From positions 3,581,092 to 3,645,091 of the forward strand of contig JAQFVV010000020.1 in assembly GCA_028023455.1 (NCBI GenBank): a DNA stretch of 64,000 bases. The letters are read 5' to 3'. The notes under the pieces were generated by a model. That model was given only the letters and a program-made list of their open reading frames with translations. It had not been told where the DNA came from and made no database searches. Of this stretch, positions 33,364 to 46,299 are shown piece by piece. Source of the DNA: Epiperipatus broadwayi. Taxonomy: Eukaryota > Onychophora > Udeonychophora > Euonychophora > Peripatidae. Numbering within the stretch: the stretch's first letter is position 1; the number at the start of each line of letters is the position of its first letter. The position numbers and the translations under genes are program-made.

Positions 33364-33889
33364 ATATATATGGTGAGGTCTGAATTGTGGGGCCCACAGG
33401 AGGTTAGTATAGATGGTAAAGTATAAAGCCCCATGATGATTAGACATCGACTGCTTCAATAGGTGCAAAATATTATTTAAGATACTTTTAATCCTCTCCC
33501 ACCTTATATTTAAACTAACATAAACAACATTTATGTAATCTATATTAAACTAAAGTCTTAGTAAAGATAAAATAATCAATAGACCTCAGATATTAATATT
33601 AACATGGTATCTGGATTAATTTCTGTATATTGGATATTGATATAAAAGTATTAGATTTAATATAACTATTTCTATTTTCATTATACTACTCATGTTATTA
33701 AAATGTTCAATATTCTTGTATTCCTTTTGCAATGAGTATATCCATAAATAAGGCATTTTTTTTTTGACTTTTCCCAAATATATAATATAAAAATATCAAA
33801 ATACTTTATTATATAAGTAAAATTGTATTTTACAACTCTGAAAAAGACTGTCAAACAATCAAAATTATCAGACATTTTAATAAAAATTA

Positions 33890-35110
33890 TTACTCAGTGA
33901 ATTGAGTGTGAAGATATTTAAGATTCACGCTTTCAGATCTAAGTACTTTGGACTGGCTTGGATATATAGAAAGACAAGTAAAGATGAGAGTGGAACTACT
34001 CTTTTCTTGTTAAATTCTTTGTCTCAGTATTTGTGATCTGATTGGATAAACGCTTGAGAGGTTTGCATTCTCTCAGTTTAATAAAAAATATTGTAAAAAG
34101 TGGTACAAACAAGTGCATTATAGAGAAATTATTAACGTTAAAGACTTGAAAGATTTAAGCATTTATAGGTATTGAACTCAAGATAATACGACTGTTTGGC
34201 TACATAGGTATAACATTAGGTTAATAATTATATATTCTATTAACTTTCAGCAATTATATATTTTATTATTCCATTGTATACAAGCTATACACAATTTAAA
34301 CTTTTAGACAAAAAAATGCTATAAGTCAAAACAAAGTATTACAAAAATCTTTTTGCCTAAATTTAAAATGTTCCTTAACCCCAGTTATCTATTTCACTTA
34401 ATACTATTATATAGGTAACTCATTATTGCTCATTAACTATATTTTAAATGTAATATAAAAAAATCATATAAAATTTTGTTGATATATGCCATCTTTTATC
34501 AAAAAAAATCTAAAGTGCTACTTAGAACATATGGTTGAATTCACTAAAATATAGGGTTACTGATGTCACATTAGATTAATGTTGCTGAATGATCAGATTG
34601 GATTATATTCAAAGCATCAGAGTATTAAAAGATTAAATTATTAGCTTTTGTAAATAGAAATAAAAGTGGCTACTAGACACATATATGGCTGGCTTGTGTT
34701 TAGATTTGTGGAGGTCCCTACTGTCGCATTTTAGCAACATAGTCTTAAGGTTATAGTCTTAATATAGATTACTTGAGTGTGTGCTTTATAAATTATTAGT
34801 TACAACTTTTAAATTGTTTTAAAATATTTCTAATTATAAGAACTTCTTACTGACTCATTGTAAATCGATGCATATGTTAGTTTGTATAGAAATTGTGGAC
34901 TTAATCAGTGAAGTAGTTAATAGCTTCACGCTGTCAAATCAAAATGCTTTAGATTCACCTATATATTTAGAAATTAGGTCAAAGACAAGAGTGGTCACTG
35001 TTGTCTTTTAAAGTCGTTAATCTTGTGTTTAGATTTGTGGAGGTCCCTACTGTGGCATTTTAGGCACATAGTCTTAAGGTTATAGCTTTAATGTATATTA
35101 TTAGTATGAA
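33890..35110. repeat. Diverged direct repeats
   Basis: An ~80-bp block with TTTAGATTTGTGGAGGTCCC and CATAGTCTTAAGGTTATAG occurs at 34,698-34,771 and again at 35,029-35,100. A second block beginning near CACGCT(T/G)TCA occurs at 33,925 and 34,927. It looks like an old partial duplication of an unidentified repeat. No coding sequence is seen. Confidence 0.5.
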
Positions 35111-35944
35111 AATGAAAATGCATAAATCTCTAAAATAAGGTGGTGTAAAGTGGATTACTTCTTATGTTGCGATTTATTAGACAACAAAGTTATTATTATT
35201 AATTATTCAGTCTATAAACTAAGTCATTTAAATATCTTTAAAAAATGGAGTGAGTGATTTATATCAATTAGTTAGAGACTAAAGATTCCAGAATAATCTG
35301 GGTTTTAAATTCGATTGTTCCTATTACAGTTTTGCCACTAAGATTTTTCAAATGCTAACTCTAAGTAATGCAGTACAGTCAAGATCCATTGGCTTTTATT
35401 ATGGGGGGGTGGCATATTGTACTAATATTGATGCTGAGTCTATGGTTTGCCTTTGCCTTTTTAATTGATACTAGATGGTACCGAAATTAAATTTCTACAA
35501 CAATTTTCTATATTACTGGGAATTTTCTGATAAGAAAAAATGTCCGGAGATTTTATTTAAGAGGCATATTATTTAACAAAATAAAAGCTGATGGAATCTA
35601 TGCTATTTAGCATTTATTGACAATAATTAAAAAGTAAATGCAAAAAATATATTTTAAAAGGATAATCTTATATATTTTTATTATAGAAAATTTGAGAATA
35701 GAATGGTTGGGTAGAAATCAGTCAACGGATGATAAATTAATTGAAATAATTAATATACTCTTTAAATTGAAGGAACTTATAATAGAAGCAGATCTAATCA
35801 TAACTACTGTTGACAAGATTATGAGTTTAGTTCAAGAACAAAAATTAAGTAAGTTAATTTCGGTTTTTTTTTCAAACTTTACAAGCACTTTTCTAAACAT
35901 ATTTTAGTCTATTTATTCAGTATACTGAATATTTCTTATATAAG
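35111..35944. other. AT-rich DNA, no supported gene
   Basis: An 89-codon frame at 35,638-35,907 has helical composition but no domain or splice context, and is probably chance. Confidence 0.4.
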
Positions 35945-36490
35945 TAAATAGAGGGATTCGAACTTAGGATTTTTTAGTCTATATTCATTCTCCACTCTGT
36001 TTCAAACAATTGACACACATGATCACATACATGTGAAAAAGATAGATAATCCCCACTATACATATTTTGTGCAGAACCAGCACTTATCAGTTGGTCCAGA
36101 TCATTATCTCACACATACATAACAATCAGTGCTCATCTTATATTAACATAGCAATTCCTTAAACTTTAATTGACAGGCTTCAATCTTCCTACCCTTCCAA
36201 TTATTCAACTATCCATTTCATTGAAAATACAACGATGAAGTGCTCGCATCCTTGGTCTATTTGATATTGTAGTCATACCCATGCAGACATTATGTCAATC
36301 TAACTTCTTATATTATTGTGTGAGATATTATGATCTGGCCCAACTGATGAGTTCTGGTTCTGCATGAAATATGTATATAGGAATTATCTATCTTTTTCAC
36401 ATGATTATCATTAGTATGGTTTGTTTGAGATGGAGTAGAGGCTGAATATAGACTGAAAAAGTTCAAAGTTCAAATTCCTCTATTTAAACA
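35945..36490. repeat. FB-1 fold-back copy, inner part of right arm deleted
   Basis: The left arm (35,945-36,324) starts AGAGGGATTCGAACTTAGGA. The right arm (about 36,325-36,490) ends with the complement AAGTTCAAATTCCTCT. The right arm is only ~165 bp, so its inner ~200 bp are missing relative to the 41.4-kb copy. Confidence 0.7.
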
Positions 36491-36493
36491 TAT

Positions 36494-37461
36494 ACCTGGG
36501 TCTCGTTTTAAGGGGTAGATAGGTTCCACAGAAAACGCGCATTAAAAAAATAGCACAAAAATAGACTTAACTTACCTTGAAAATGGGATATAGAGTCTGT
36601 CATTTTCAGAATTGCATAAAAGCAAAGCAACAAAGAAAAATTACTTTAAAATTCGCATTAAAAAAATAAGCAAATAAAGTATGACTAATAAAAACTTTCA
36701 AATATTTGAAAAAAATTAATACAAGACAAACTTTTTTTACATTTTTTATTAACTACGGTATTTAATTTTACATTTTTCATACATATTTTAATTATTACCG
36801 CTAGTGTTCGTTTGTAAACTGGAAAGAAATCAGACTCGATGTGATGTGATGTATTGTAGCTTCTCCTTAAACGAAGTCAAGAATCTCTCAGCAATTATGA
36901 CCAGAGAAACCTGTTAACCACTTTATTTTTATTCGTGATGTACAACTAGCTCCATTTTCAGTCTTGTGCTGTGTTAATGGTTTTCTGTTTCTATATTAAA
37001 AAAATGAGATGTAATCAAAACAAAAAAATTATACATTATCATTAGAAAGATTATTTTCAGTTTATAAAAGTCTTCGTTTTTTTTTTTAAAATCTAAAAGA
37101 CTATTTATTTCTGTTATATATAACAAAATATACGTTTTAAAAGTTTAATTTTTTTGAATATTTATTGCGATAGTTTTACATGTAAGTATAAATCTATTAT
37201 TATTATTTACTCATTAGTATACATAGGTTATTTACATAGAAGCTAAAATTCTAAATATAGCTACAAGCCATATTTACGTTAGCTGCTAATATAACGTTTT
37301 ATTTTTGAAAAAAAAAGTATTTCAAGTGAAAATAAGTTATTAATAATTTACATTTCTTGATATCTAATAAATATAGTGAAATATAAAAATATTAAGAAGA
37401 AACATGAATCGCATAACTTCAAAACCGCATTAAAATAATCCTCATAAAACGAGACCCAGGT
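36494..37461. repeat. Element with terminal inverted repeats
   Basis: The ends ACCTGGGTCTCGTTTTAAGG and its complement (CCTCATAAAACGAGACCCAG plus GT) form a 17-bp perfect core, with weaker similarity for about 60 bp (both include CGCATTAAAA). No transposase is seen, and the flanking duplication is unclear. A truncated LINE tail (36,838-36,923) has inserted in it. Confidence 0.6.
36838..36923 (-). repeat. 3' tail of the CR1-like LINE, diverged copy
   Basis: This matches 883-972 and 6,491-6,572 with several substitutions, and again ends in a GATGTGATGTGATG repeat. It is nested inside the inverted-repeat element. Confidence 0.7.
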
Positions 37462-37689
37462 GTATTTTATTAAATTAAACTCATATGGTATTAAAAATAA
37501 AAACAGTTTTTTATTGTACTTTTTGGTAGTTTCACTTTTAATTATTCAGGAACATTAGAACGTATTTTTATATAAATCTGCTAGAAGTTAATTAACTTTA
37601 GATATTGGATTGGCAGATTAAAATAACTGTTCCATTCAGTATTATCAAATGAGAAATTTTTAATTTTGTTTAGTTGGGAATTATTTCAG

Positions 37690-38420
37690 AAATGTTCAGC
37701 TCTTAAATATTCGTGTTATTACTGAGATAAACGGCAGAAGGTTTAAAATACATATTTTTGTTAACAAAAAGATAATTCAAGCGTTGGTGGATGAGAGGTC
37801 AGCCAGCCGCCTTACAAGCAGTTGTCCCGGGTTTGCGTGTTCGCTTCCCGGCCGATGCTTTGACACATAAAAAAAAAGATAATTCAATTCTGCTGTAACT
37901 TCATTTGAAAACGTTTCGTGTCCATTTCAGCTTAGAATTTTTTCAATAAGAAAATTATTAAAAATCACCCCCCCCCCCCGCAATTTCCACAAGCCTGTTC
38001 TTTTCCATTTCTGTCTTCACAGTCAATTTTCATTTTTCAATTGTTTTCCAAATCTAGCATAAAAATCTTTGACAACAATTTAAAAATGTTTTGCCTATCA
38101 AAACCATTTAGATTATGTATATAAAAAATTTCTGCTTCTTTATCGTAAAGAAAAGTTGTTAGAGTGTAAACTTGAATTATTACACTTAGATTCTACTAAG
38201 TTGAAAAAATTATCTTGCCACTCTATCAAATATAAATATCAATAATAAATCTTACTTCACTTGTACCTTTAATATTTGTCTATTTATAACAACTTAATAC
38301 ATATTCATCGATGAAATCAATTGTCTATTCATCTTCTAACTTCACACAATTGACAATATCTCATAGACAATTCTAAATGACGCATTTTTATTCATTTGAA
38401 AATGATCTAAATGTGATTAA
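37690..38420 (-). pseudogene. RTE endonuclease fragment, badly decayed
   Basis: Nucleotide-level similarity to the RTE endonuclease runs from the GDFNA/ELDYIL side (left) to the N-terminal side (right). Examples are AATTCTGCTGTAACTTCATTTG matching the 3,780-3,802 region in part, and TCAATTGTCTATTCATCTTC matching 12,778-12,798. No frame longer than a few dozen codons survives. A C-run lies at 37,970-37,979. It is interrupted by a SINE at 37,781. Confidence 0.65.
37766..37887 (+). mobile_element. tRNA-derived SINE with 15-bp target duplication
   Basis: AAAAAGATAATTCAA occurs at 37,766-37,780 and 37,873-37,887. Between them is a tRNA-like unit. Its ends GCGTTGG and CCGATGC pair as a 7-bp acceptor stem using two G-U pairs. 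It has a D-arm-like GATGAGAGGTCAG and a B-box-like TGTTCGCTTCC. A short tail GACACATA then leads into an A run. This is a clean retroposed insertion into the RTE fragment. Confidence 0.8.
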
Positions 38421-38639
38421 ATAAAAGATAATTATCGAAGGATAATCTAACAGTAATAGCGTGTATGATCACATTTTAATTATATGTGTTATGTAATTAA
38501 GAAGCACTGTTTAGAACATTTGGCCAGGGCCACTGATGATGCTAGTTTAGTAGAAATGCATCCTGAATGTTATTTTTTTATTCTGATGTTTTATTCATCT
38601 TTTTGAAACGGATAATGTTAAGCAGAAATTTTCATATAT

Positions 38640-39148
38640 ATACATAATACCTTGGACAGATTATTACTGCAGATGGAAACATAATGGATAAAATTATTCA
38701 TAAAATTAAATTTGTCTGGAATGCCTTTTGTAGAAATAACTTATACATATGTGCTTGAAAACGAATGTTTTCCAGTTCTTACTTATGGTTGAGACACTTG
38801 GACACTTAAAAGAATAGCAATAGGAGAGACTTCAAACCATTCAGTGAAGTATGGAGAGATACATGTTAGGAGTAACAAGAAGAGATTAAATACAAAATAC
38901 ATGGGCAAGAAAACAAACAGGTATTGCTGACATCATTGAAAGAATATTGCTAGAAGAGCTGATAATAAATAGATAGTTGAAATCTTAAACTGGATTCCAA
39001 GAGATTGTAAAACACCCTGAAAGAGACTACATGTGAAATGGATGAAATAAGAAAGTGTGCAGAGGTGATGTGGAAAAGAGAGGCTAGAGATCAGAGAATA
39101 TGGATTGAACTTGGAAAGACTTTCATCCTGCAGTGGATCGATATTGAT
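38640..39148 (+). pseudogene. RTE ORF C-terminal fragment
   Basis: In the plus frame, with stops, it reads YLGQIITADGNIMDKIIHKI, then segments such as VEILNWIPRDCK, KWMK and REYGLNLERLSSCSGSIL. This is the typical end of RTE ORF2 after the reverse transcriptase. It runs directly into the trinucleotide tail. Many stops make it non-functional. Confidence 0.8.
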
Positions 39149-39287
<139 letters not shown>

Positions 39288-39699
39288 GACCTTTCATAAT
39301 TGGATGCTAAAAAATAGAAGAAATAGTACTTTTGAACTATGATAATATAAGTGTATCTGATAAGAAATAAACTATTAATTACTAAAGTGCAAATGATCGG
39401 ACTGAAATTGCCCTCATTTGCTATATAATGCGGCAAACTAATTTGGTAAAAACCTGCACCTTACTTGGAAAAGTTAATGGTGAAAAAATCAGATAACAAG
39501 CAATGAGGTAGATGGACTACATCATTTAAAGTTGAAAAAACTAAATAACTGATACATAATTTTGGAAAAGTGCTATTTAGATTATCTCCAACCGCAGATG
39601 CTGATTTTTTAGCAGTTAATAAAAATGGTAATAATAATAGTAGTGATATTAGTGAGTATGATAAAAATTTCATTTAAGGATGCAAAGTTAACTATTTAT

Positions 39700-39865
39700 T
39701 AACATATCAATTAATCTATCTATTCATCCATTTATTTATCTAACCATTCATCTATCTACCTGTCTATTTATCCTTATATGTTTATTAATCTATATATCTA
39801 TTTATATGTCTGTCTAGTTTTTCTATTTGACTATCTCTCTATCCATCTATTTAACTGTCTGTCTT
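39700..39865. repeat. Degenerate TATC/CATC tetranucleotide repeat
   Basis: Imperfect CTAT, CATC and TTAT units with frequent interruptions. Confidence 0.7.
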
Positions 39866-41408
39866 ATGATACACAATATTGTGAGGAAATAAGCAAGGCC
39901 GCAATATATTTTAGGGTTAATAGTGCCCTTTTTTTTCTTTGCAGAACTAAAACATCTTTTCATCACAGTCCTTCGTTCGACCAATCAAGATGCTTCTGAA
40001 GTTGACGATATTAAACAAAAATATTCCGACCTTTTAGAAGGCAATATACCAAACTTATCTGTTGCTGTTAATGTTGGTAGAATTATAGCTCATTTATATT
40101 AGAACAATGTGTAATACAAAGTTTAAATAAACACAATTGTCACAACAAGTTGAGTGTTTCGATATATTTTAATAATTATTAATTTGTTTTGCTTTTTTTT
40201 TAAATTAAATTTTTAAAAATAGCTGCTTACATTTATACACTAAACATAAAAAAAGTTAGTTTGTGAGATATTATAAGTATGAATTATAGGTACTAACTTA
40301 CGTTTTATCATTTTCCTCTAAAATGCTATGTCAATATGGATAACCAATGGTAACAGATTTTATTGCTTATTGTCAAATTAATTTTTAATTATTGATTGGT
40401 ATTAGTAAAGGAAAGTATGATAGTTAAAAACTAGACTTGGAATGATTAATAGTACTAATATTGTCCATTGTTTACTCATATTTATACAGATGGTTTTAGG
40501 AGTGGGAGATGTAGACTGGATTACAGTGCTAAGAAAAATATTAAGGAAAGTCGTGATAATTTGTTTTGTTATAAATAAGTAAATTATTATCTTGTCTTTT
40601 TAAAAGGCTTTTTTTAAAAATTCATCTTTACCTCCCAAGCTTAGACAGTTTTATAATCAATAATTTTAATAAATAAATAAATATCCTAAACTTATCAGTA
40701 TTAATCGATAAAGAAAATGCTTAAATGGTCATTCATTTTTATTTATTTATTTACAAAAGTAAAAGGAAAAAAAAACACACACACACAACGAGAAACTGCC
40801 ATCGATCTAACAAATAGTGTAGAACAATAACTATATGTTATGTAATTTTTCTAAATTATATTAAAAATTTTATTTTATTAGTAAATTTAGAAAATTATTC
40901 GAATCTGTAAGAATTTGTATCCATAAAGTAAAAAAAAATATTTTGTTTTAATTGTAGGAATAATTTCAATTGATTTTAAAATAGCTAATTTCATATAAAT
41001 TTGTTTTAGTGAATTAGAAACTTAATCCATTCTAAATTGTTAATACAGAATGCCTAACTCGGAAGAGCTAAGATGTAGGTTGTGAACCTTTCGGTGACAG
41101 TTTTATGTTCTCATAACTGCTACATTAAAATAGCTTGCTTTCAAATCGTCAGGTTTTTTCCCACTGAAAAAAATCTAAATTAATATTTTATTTATTGGCC
41201 GGGAAAGATTATAGAGTAAATATTTATATATTTTTAAAATCATTTGTTAAAGCCTATTAATAGACGAGAAAATGTTAAGTAGAACCCTTGGTTAAAGATT
41301 ATTATGCAGTTTTCATGTACAGAGATTATCCCATTGATTCATTAAATTAAAAACCATTATGTAATTTTAAGATAGTATGTGCTTTCTTGTGCTGAATGTT
41401 TCATATGT
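39866..41408. other. AT-rich DNA, nothing recognisable
   Basis: A CA tract lies at 40,776-40,789. No supported gene. Confidence 0.45.
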
Positions 41409-42245
41409 CTAAGTAGAGGGATTTGAGCTCAGGATTTTTCAATCTATACATTTTCCATTCTATCTCGAACATCCAATACACATGGCCACACACATGTAAA
41501 AAAGACATATGATTCCCAATACATGTACTTCCTGCAGAACCAGCACTCCCCAGTTGGGTCAGATCATATTCCCTCACCCATATATACAATCAGTGCTCAG
41601 TTTTATATTAAAATAGCAATTCCTCAAACTTTAATGTCAGGCTTCAATCTTCTCACCCTTCCAACTATTCAATTGTCCATTTCATTGAAAAACCAATGAT
41701 GAAAAGCTCTAAGCCCTTATTGGATTTAATATTATAGTCATATCCATGAATAAATTATTTCAATGTAACCCCTCACATTATCAGACCATTACCTACTCTA
41801 TTATATATATATATATATATAGATAGATAGATAGATAGATGGATAGATAGATAGATATTTAATGGTCCGACAAAATGAGGGATGAAACTAATGTAATTTC
41901 TACATGGGTATGATTGCAATATTAAACCTAACAAGATCTTTGGGTGTTCCATTGTTGGTCTTTCAATGAAATGGATCATTGAATAGTTGGAAAAGTGAGA
42001 AGATTGACACATGTCCATTAAAGTTTGAGGAATTGTTATCTTAATACAAAATCGAGCACTGATTGTATATTTATGTGGGAGATTATGATCTGGTCCAACT
42101 GATGAGTGCCAGTTCTGCATGAAATATATCTATTGGAGATCATATATATTTTTTGCATGGGTGTGGTCATGTGTATTGGTTGCTTGAGATAAAGTGGAGA
42201 ATAAATAAACTAAACAATCTTGAGTTCAAACCCCTCTACTTATAT
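41409..42245. repeat. FB-1 fold-back element, most complete copy
   Basis: The left arm (41,409 to about 41,788) and right arm (about 41,859-42,245) are reverse complements over ~380 bp. The outer ends are AAGTAGAGGGATTTGAGCTC and the complement of AAGTAGAGGGGTTTGAACTC. The spacer is (AT)n followed by (GATA)n. There is no coding capacity. Its arms match five other sites in this window. Confidence 0.8.
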
Positions 42246-44568
42246 AAAGACCATTATGTGTAAATGCAATTTTTTCCCCAATAAAAAACTAAGTTATTAA
42301 ATAAAACTTTGACAGAAGTTCTATTATTCCCATTTTTATTTTCTCTCTCTTTGAACTGAGCATCACAATATTATAACTCTAATGATGCTAAACTTATATC
42401 TTTGTTGTCAATATATTTACTGATGATTTTCTAACTAATGTTTGTTTAGTAGAAGTAAATCTTCACGAAAACTTTCCCATTTTTGTTATATCTTTTAATT
42501 ATATAACTAATATCCAAAGAGACTTGATGAATAATAAATAATAAAAGTTCTAATAATATTAGAATTTGATTTTATCATGTTCCTGTTATGGTTTTAAATG
42601 TTTTTTTTTTTTTTTTGGGGGGGGGGGGATGTCTAAGATATTTAAGCATCCTTTATGATATTTAAAATGTATCCAGATTTTCTTAGCATTAAAATCAAAT
42701 AGTTTTGTTATAATTTTTTTACGTTGATTTGGTTTAAATTATCAGCCAATTACTAGTATAATTTTCTAAGATTTTTATTTTTAAAATAACAACAACAATT
42801 GGAACATGATTAACATGTAAACAAAACTCAAACTAAATAATTTACTTACATTTCCATTTAGAAAATAAAGAAATGTATTAAATTAATGAATAATATTTGA
42901 ATAAGATAGACTTTCTAAGTAAGTAGAGTGCAGTGTTTCTTATTAAATAAGCCATATACATGCAAAGATTAAACCATATTTATACACATCTGTTTACATG
43001 CAATCAAAAACAGCTTTCATGGATTCTATATTTAATCAGTGCTATAATATTCATTTCAATTACATTAATATGTATATATAGTATTGCAAAAGTATTAATC
43101 AACTACTGTGCTTACAAACTAGATTCAAATGTGAGCTAAATAAAAAATTGATAATTTTTTCAGATTCTTCTAGTCAGGCATAAAAATTTTTTAGACTGAT
43201 ATCCTATAAAAAGTTCAATTAACTATCAAATATTGTTCTAAATGGTTTCTAATGAATTCAGGTAAAGAGTTCACAGATATAAGATATGCAAAACTTCCCT
43301 AATCAGCAATGAAAAGACCTAGTAAGTAATATTTGCTTCACTGATCATTTAGAGAACCTCTAGAAAGACTTTTGTCCTGTAATAGAAATTAATAATACAT
43401 TTATTTTTTGCTATAGTTTTAATAGATCATAACTAAAATCTTTTGATATTTATATTGTAATAATAAAAATCCAATGTAGCTCAGATTGGTTATATTAAAT
43501 TCTACAGAGAAAAAAAAGTTTAATAAAAGGTCATATGAATTGACTAAAAAATGTACAAACAGTCATTTGTATAAGTGTGTGTATATAGTGTCATATGAGC
43601 AAACTGCCTAAAAAGTTAAAAGAAAAGTTTGTTTATACATTTGGTCATATTTTATAAATTTACTTTATAATAAGGGTGAAATAATAATTATTAATTGTAA
43701 TATAAAGAAAGAAAAAAATGTTTTTGATACATAAAAGGTTTGAATTGCTTAGTTTTTTTAAAATCTGAGGCATTTTTGAACCCTTTGTACTTTGCCTATT
43801 TTGAATTTAATTTTAAATAAACTTCACTCTGTTTTATGGTAAAATTGATGGCAAAACTAAATCTAGTATTAAAAGTTTGTGTTTAATAATATTTTAGAAG
43901 TTATAATTAAAAATTTAAATGTCAGCAACAATTTTTTTTTCTTTCTTCCTATGTTAACAAATTTAAATAAAGAAAGAGAGAAAATAGAAACGTTTTTCTT
44001 TCATTTATGTATGTATCAAAGTATAATATTAGTTGCAAATTTGTTTCAACTACATGTTTGGAAGAGAAAGAAGAAAATGTTTTCAAAAAAATATATTGTT
44101 GTAAAGATGCAATAGACACATTTTTTCTAGTTAGTGATGTATACATTGTTTGAAACCATGTTATTTAAATAACATCAAATAAATAAAAATAAATCTGAAA
44201 TAAACAACTAGGCATTTTGTACAACATTTTTGATTTCATATTGCTTTGTAATACAGTGCAGTCTACTTTTGAAGCAGTGTTGCAGTGATTCACACCCAGG
44301 AGAAAAACAATTGCAGTTTAAAATTTTCTATTGTACCATGGATAGCCATATCTTGCTATTTGTTTTACAGTCTTTTCCAATACTCCAGTCATAACAGTCA
44401 CCATGAAGATTTTATCTAGCAGAAAACTTTCTATAATGTGTGGGTCGCAAAAGAAAAACCACACCAGCCAAATATTCAGAGAATGCAAATTGGATCCAGA
44501 AAGTAATCCTGTTGTTTGTAAAACCAGCCAATGCAATGCCTTAATAATATCAGGAAGGAAGACATGGA
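42246..44568. other. AT-rich DNA, no supported gene
   Basis: A T17/G10 homopolymer pair lies at about 42,600-42,628. Frames at 43,879 and 44,318 have no recognisable domain. Confidence 0.45.
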
Positions 44569-45070
44569 TAATGCTGTATAAATTAACCAAGATCTATTAA
44601 TATTATAATTTATATAATATCAACAATCCTGTGTATTTATTCTTTAACATCATCAGTGTTCAAGAAGAAAAATCACCATTGTTTGTCTTGCATTGGTGGT
44701 CGAGAGGTCAGCATGACTACCTTGCACTTGCAGGCAGTTGCCCGGGTTGCAGGTTCGCATCCCAGCCAATGCTATGATACTTAAAAAAAACCACCATTGT
44801 TGGAAGAATTAATGAAGGCAACTGGAAATTTATTAATAGAATATCTGCAGAAAATGATGGTTTGAGACTGTTTGAACAGTGCTGTATAAATTACCCAAGA
44901 CTTACTGATATTATACCTTACATAACATCACTATTGTTGTTGTATTTATTTTTTAACATAACCAATTCTCAAGAAGAATAATCACCATCATCATTGGAAG
45001 AATTAATGAAGACAACCAGAAATTTATTAAAAGAACGATATCTGCAGAAAACCACATTTTGTAACTGTTT
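44569..45070 (+). repeat. Tandem duplication, one unit carrying a SINE
   Basis: Unit 1 (about 44,569-44,875) and unit 2 (about 44,879-45,065) share GCTGTATAAATTA, TTTTTTAACAT..., CAAGAAGAA, ATCACCAT, GGAAGAATTAATGAAG and ATCTGCAGAAAA. Unit 1 alone contains the SINE at 44,684-44,791. Confidence 0.65.
44674..44801 (+). mobile_element. tRNA-derived SINE with perfect acceptor stem
   Basis: GCATTGG at 44,690 pairs perfectly with CCAATGC ending at 44,772. Between them are an A-box-like TGGTCGAGAGGTCAG, a long variable region and a good B box GGTTCGCATCC. The tail ATGATACTT leads into an A run. The direct repeat CACCATTGTT (44,674-44,683 and 44,792-44,801) marks the target site. It matches the 37.8-kb SINE. 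The tail and target duplication argue against a working tRNA gene. Confidence 0.75.
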
Positions 45071-45655
45071 CTATATTTAACATGGTAAGGTATTATCACT
45101 ATAAATATTATAAGGGCTTAAATTTAAATCTAAACTTAAATTTAAAATGATTTATTACTATGATATTGAATATTTTTGTATAATATATACACAACAGTTT
45201 TATTTAGTCATGATTAATAAAGTATTTTATTATTAATCCATTTGGGTTGTCTTTGTAACTCATTTCAGACATCATGCTTTATATATGCGTATGCTATTTA
45301 ATATTCACAAACATAAGAAATATTATAATCCACTGGGACACATGCAGAGATGGTGATAATTCATAATTGATGACGATCACTACTTTAAAAGTTTTTCAGT
45401 GAAAACTTTCTCTTTAGAAGTTTCATTTTACTGAAACTGAAAAACAAATAAATTACTTTTGAAAGTACTTGTACTTTTAAATTATAAATTATCATCATCA
45501 TATTGATTAGTGTTATTATATTTAAATTGAATCATTTTTTAATTTGAATTTTATTACCCATTCAACTTTCATACTTATTTGAATCAAATTTACAGTACAT
45601 ATTGAATATATCATTATATATCTTTGTTGCTGGCCTCAAGTTGTTTACCATGTTG

Positions 45656-46236
45656 TAGTAAACTGAAAGATTTTGTGTATGTTAGTGTATGAAAGAAAGT
45701 AATGGATGTAAAAGTGAACAGAGTAGCATCTTTATTCTCTCAAACCAAGATGTGTCAGATTGGCCTATATAAATCAGAATTTAGTTTAAAGGTAAGACAG
45801 CCACTCTTATTTTTATAAAGTTTCTATCTTGAGATTGGATTTGGGAGTTTCTTTGTACTCAACATGATATTATTGAGCTTATATAAATTATTATGGCACA
45901 TATGTGAAAAGGTGAAATCCTTTCTATTTAATTACATATGTCCTATCTACTTGATAAATAAATTTGAATATTACATAGTTTCTATTAATTCTTAAAATTA
46001 ACTCATACTAAATCAAAAGATTTCATGTATGTTAATATATGAAAGAAAATAATAGATGTAAAAGTGAACAGAGTAACATTTTCATTTTCTCAAACCAAGA
46101 TGCTTCAGATTGGCCTATATAAATCAGAATTTAGGTTAAAAATAAGATGGTTACTCAGGGCACATATATAAAAATGTGAAATCCTTTCTATTTAATTACA
46201 TATGTCCTATGCACTTGATAAATAAATTTGAATGTT

Positions 46237-46240
<4 letters not shown>
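45656..46240 (+). repeat. Two direct repeats before the Gag remnant
   Basis: Unit 1 (about 45,660-45,985) and unit 2 (about 46,008-46,240) share GTAAAAGTGAACAGAGTA, GATTGGCCTATATAAATCAG and GTGAAATCCTTTCTATTTAA. Unit 2 lacks ~110 bp of the middle. CCTATATAAATC resembles a TATA box. They might be decayed LTR pieces or a local duplication. Confidence 0.55.

Positions 46241-46273
<33 letters not shown>
46240..46273. repeat. (AT)n microsatellite
   Basis: Uninterrupted TA repeat that creates a false Tyr-Ile run in translation. Confidence 0.9.
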
Positions 46274-46277
<4 letters not shown>

Positions 46278-46299
46278 AACATTAAGGCAAAGGTATATC

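Noticed and set aside
44690-44772. Functional tRNA gene
   Set aside because: The cloverleaf ends pair well, but the A tail, flanking direct repeat and a second diverged copy indicate a SINE. The anticodon stem is also imperfect.
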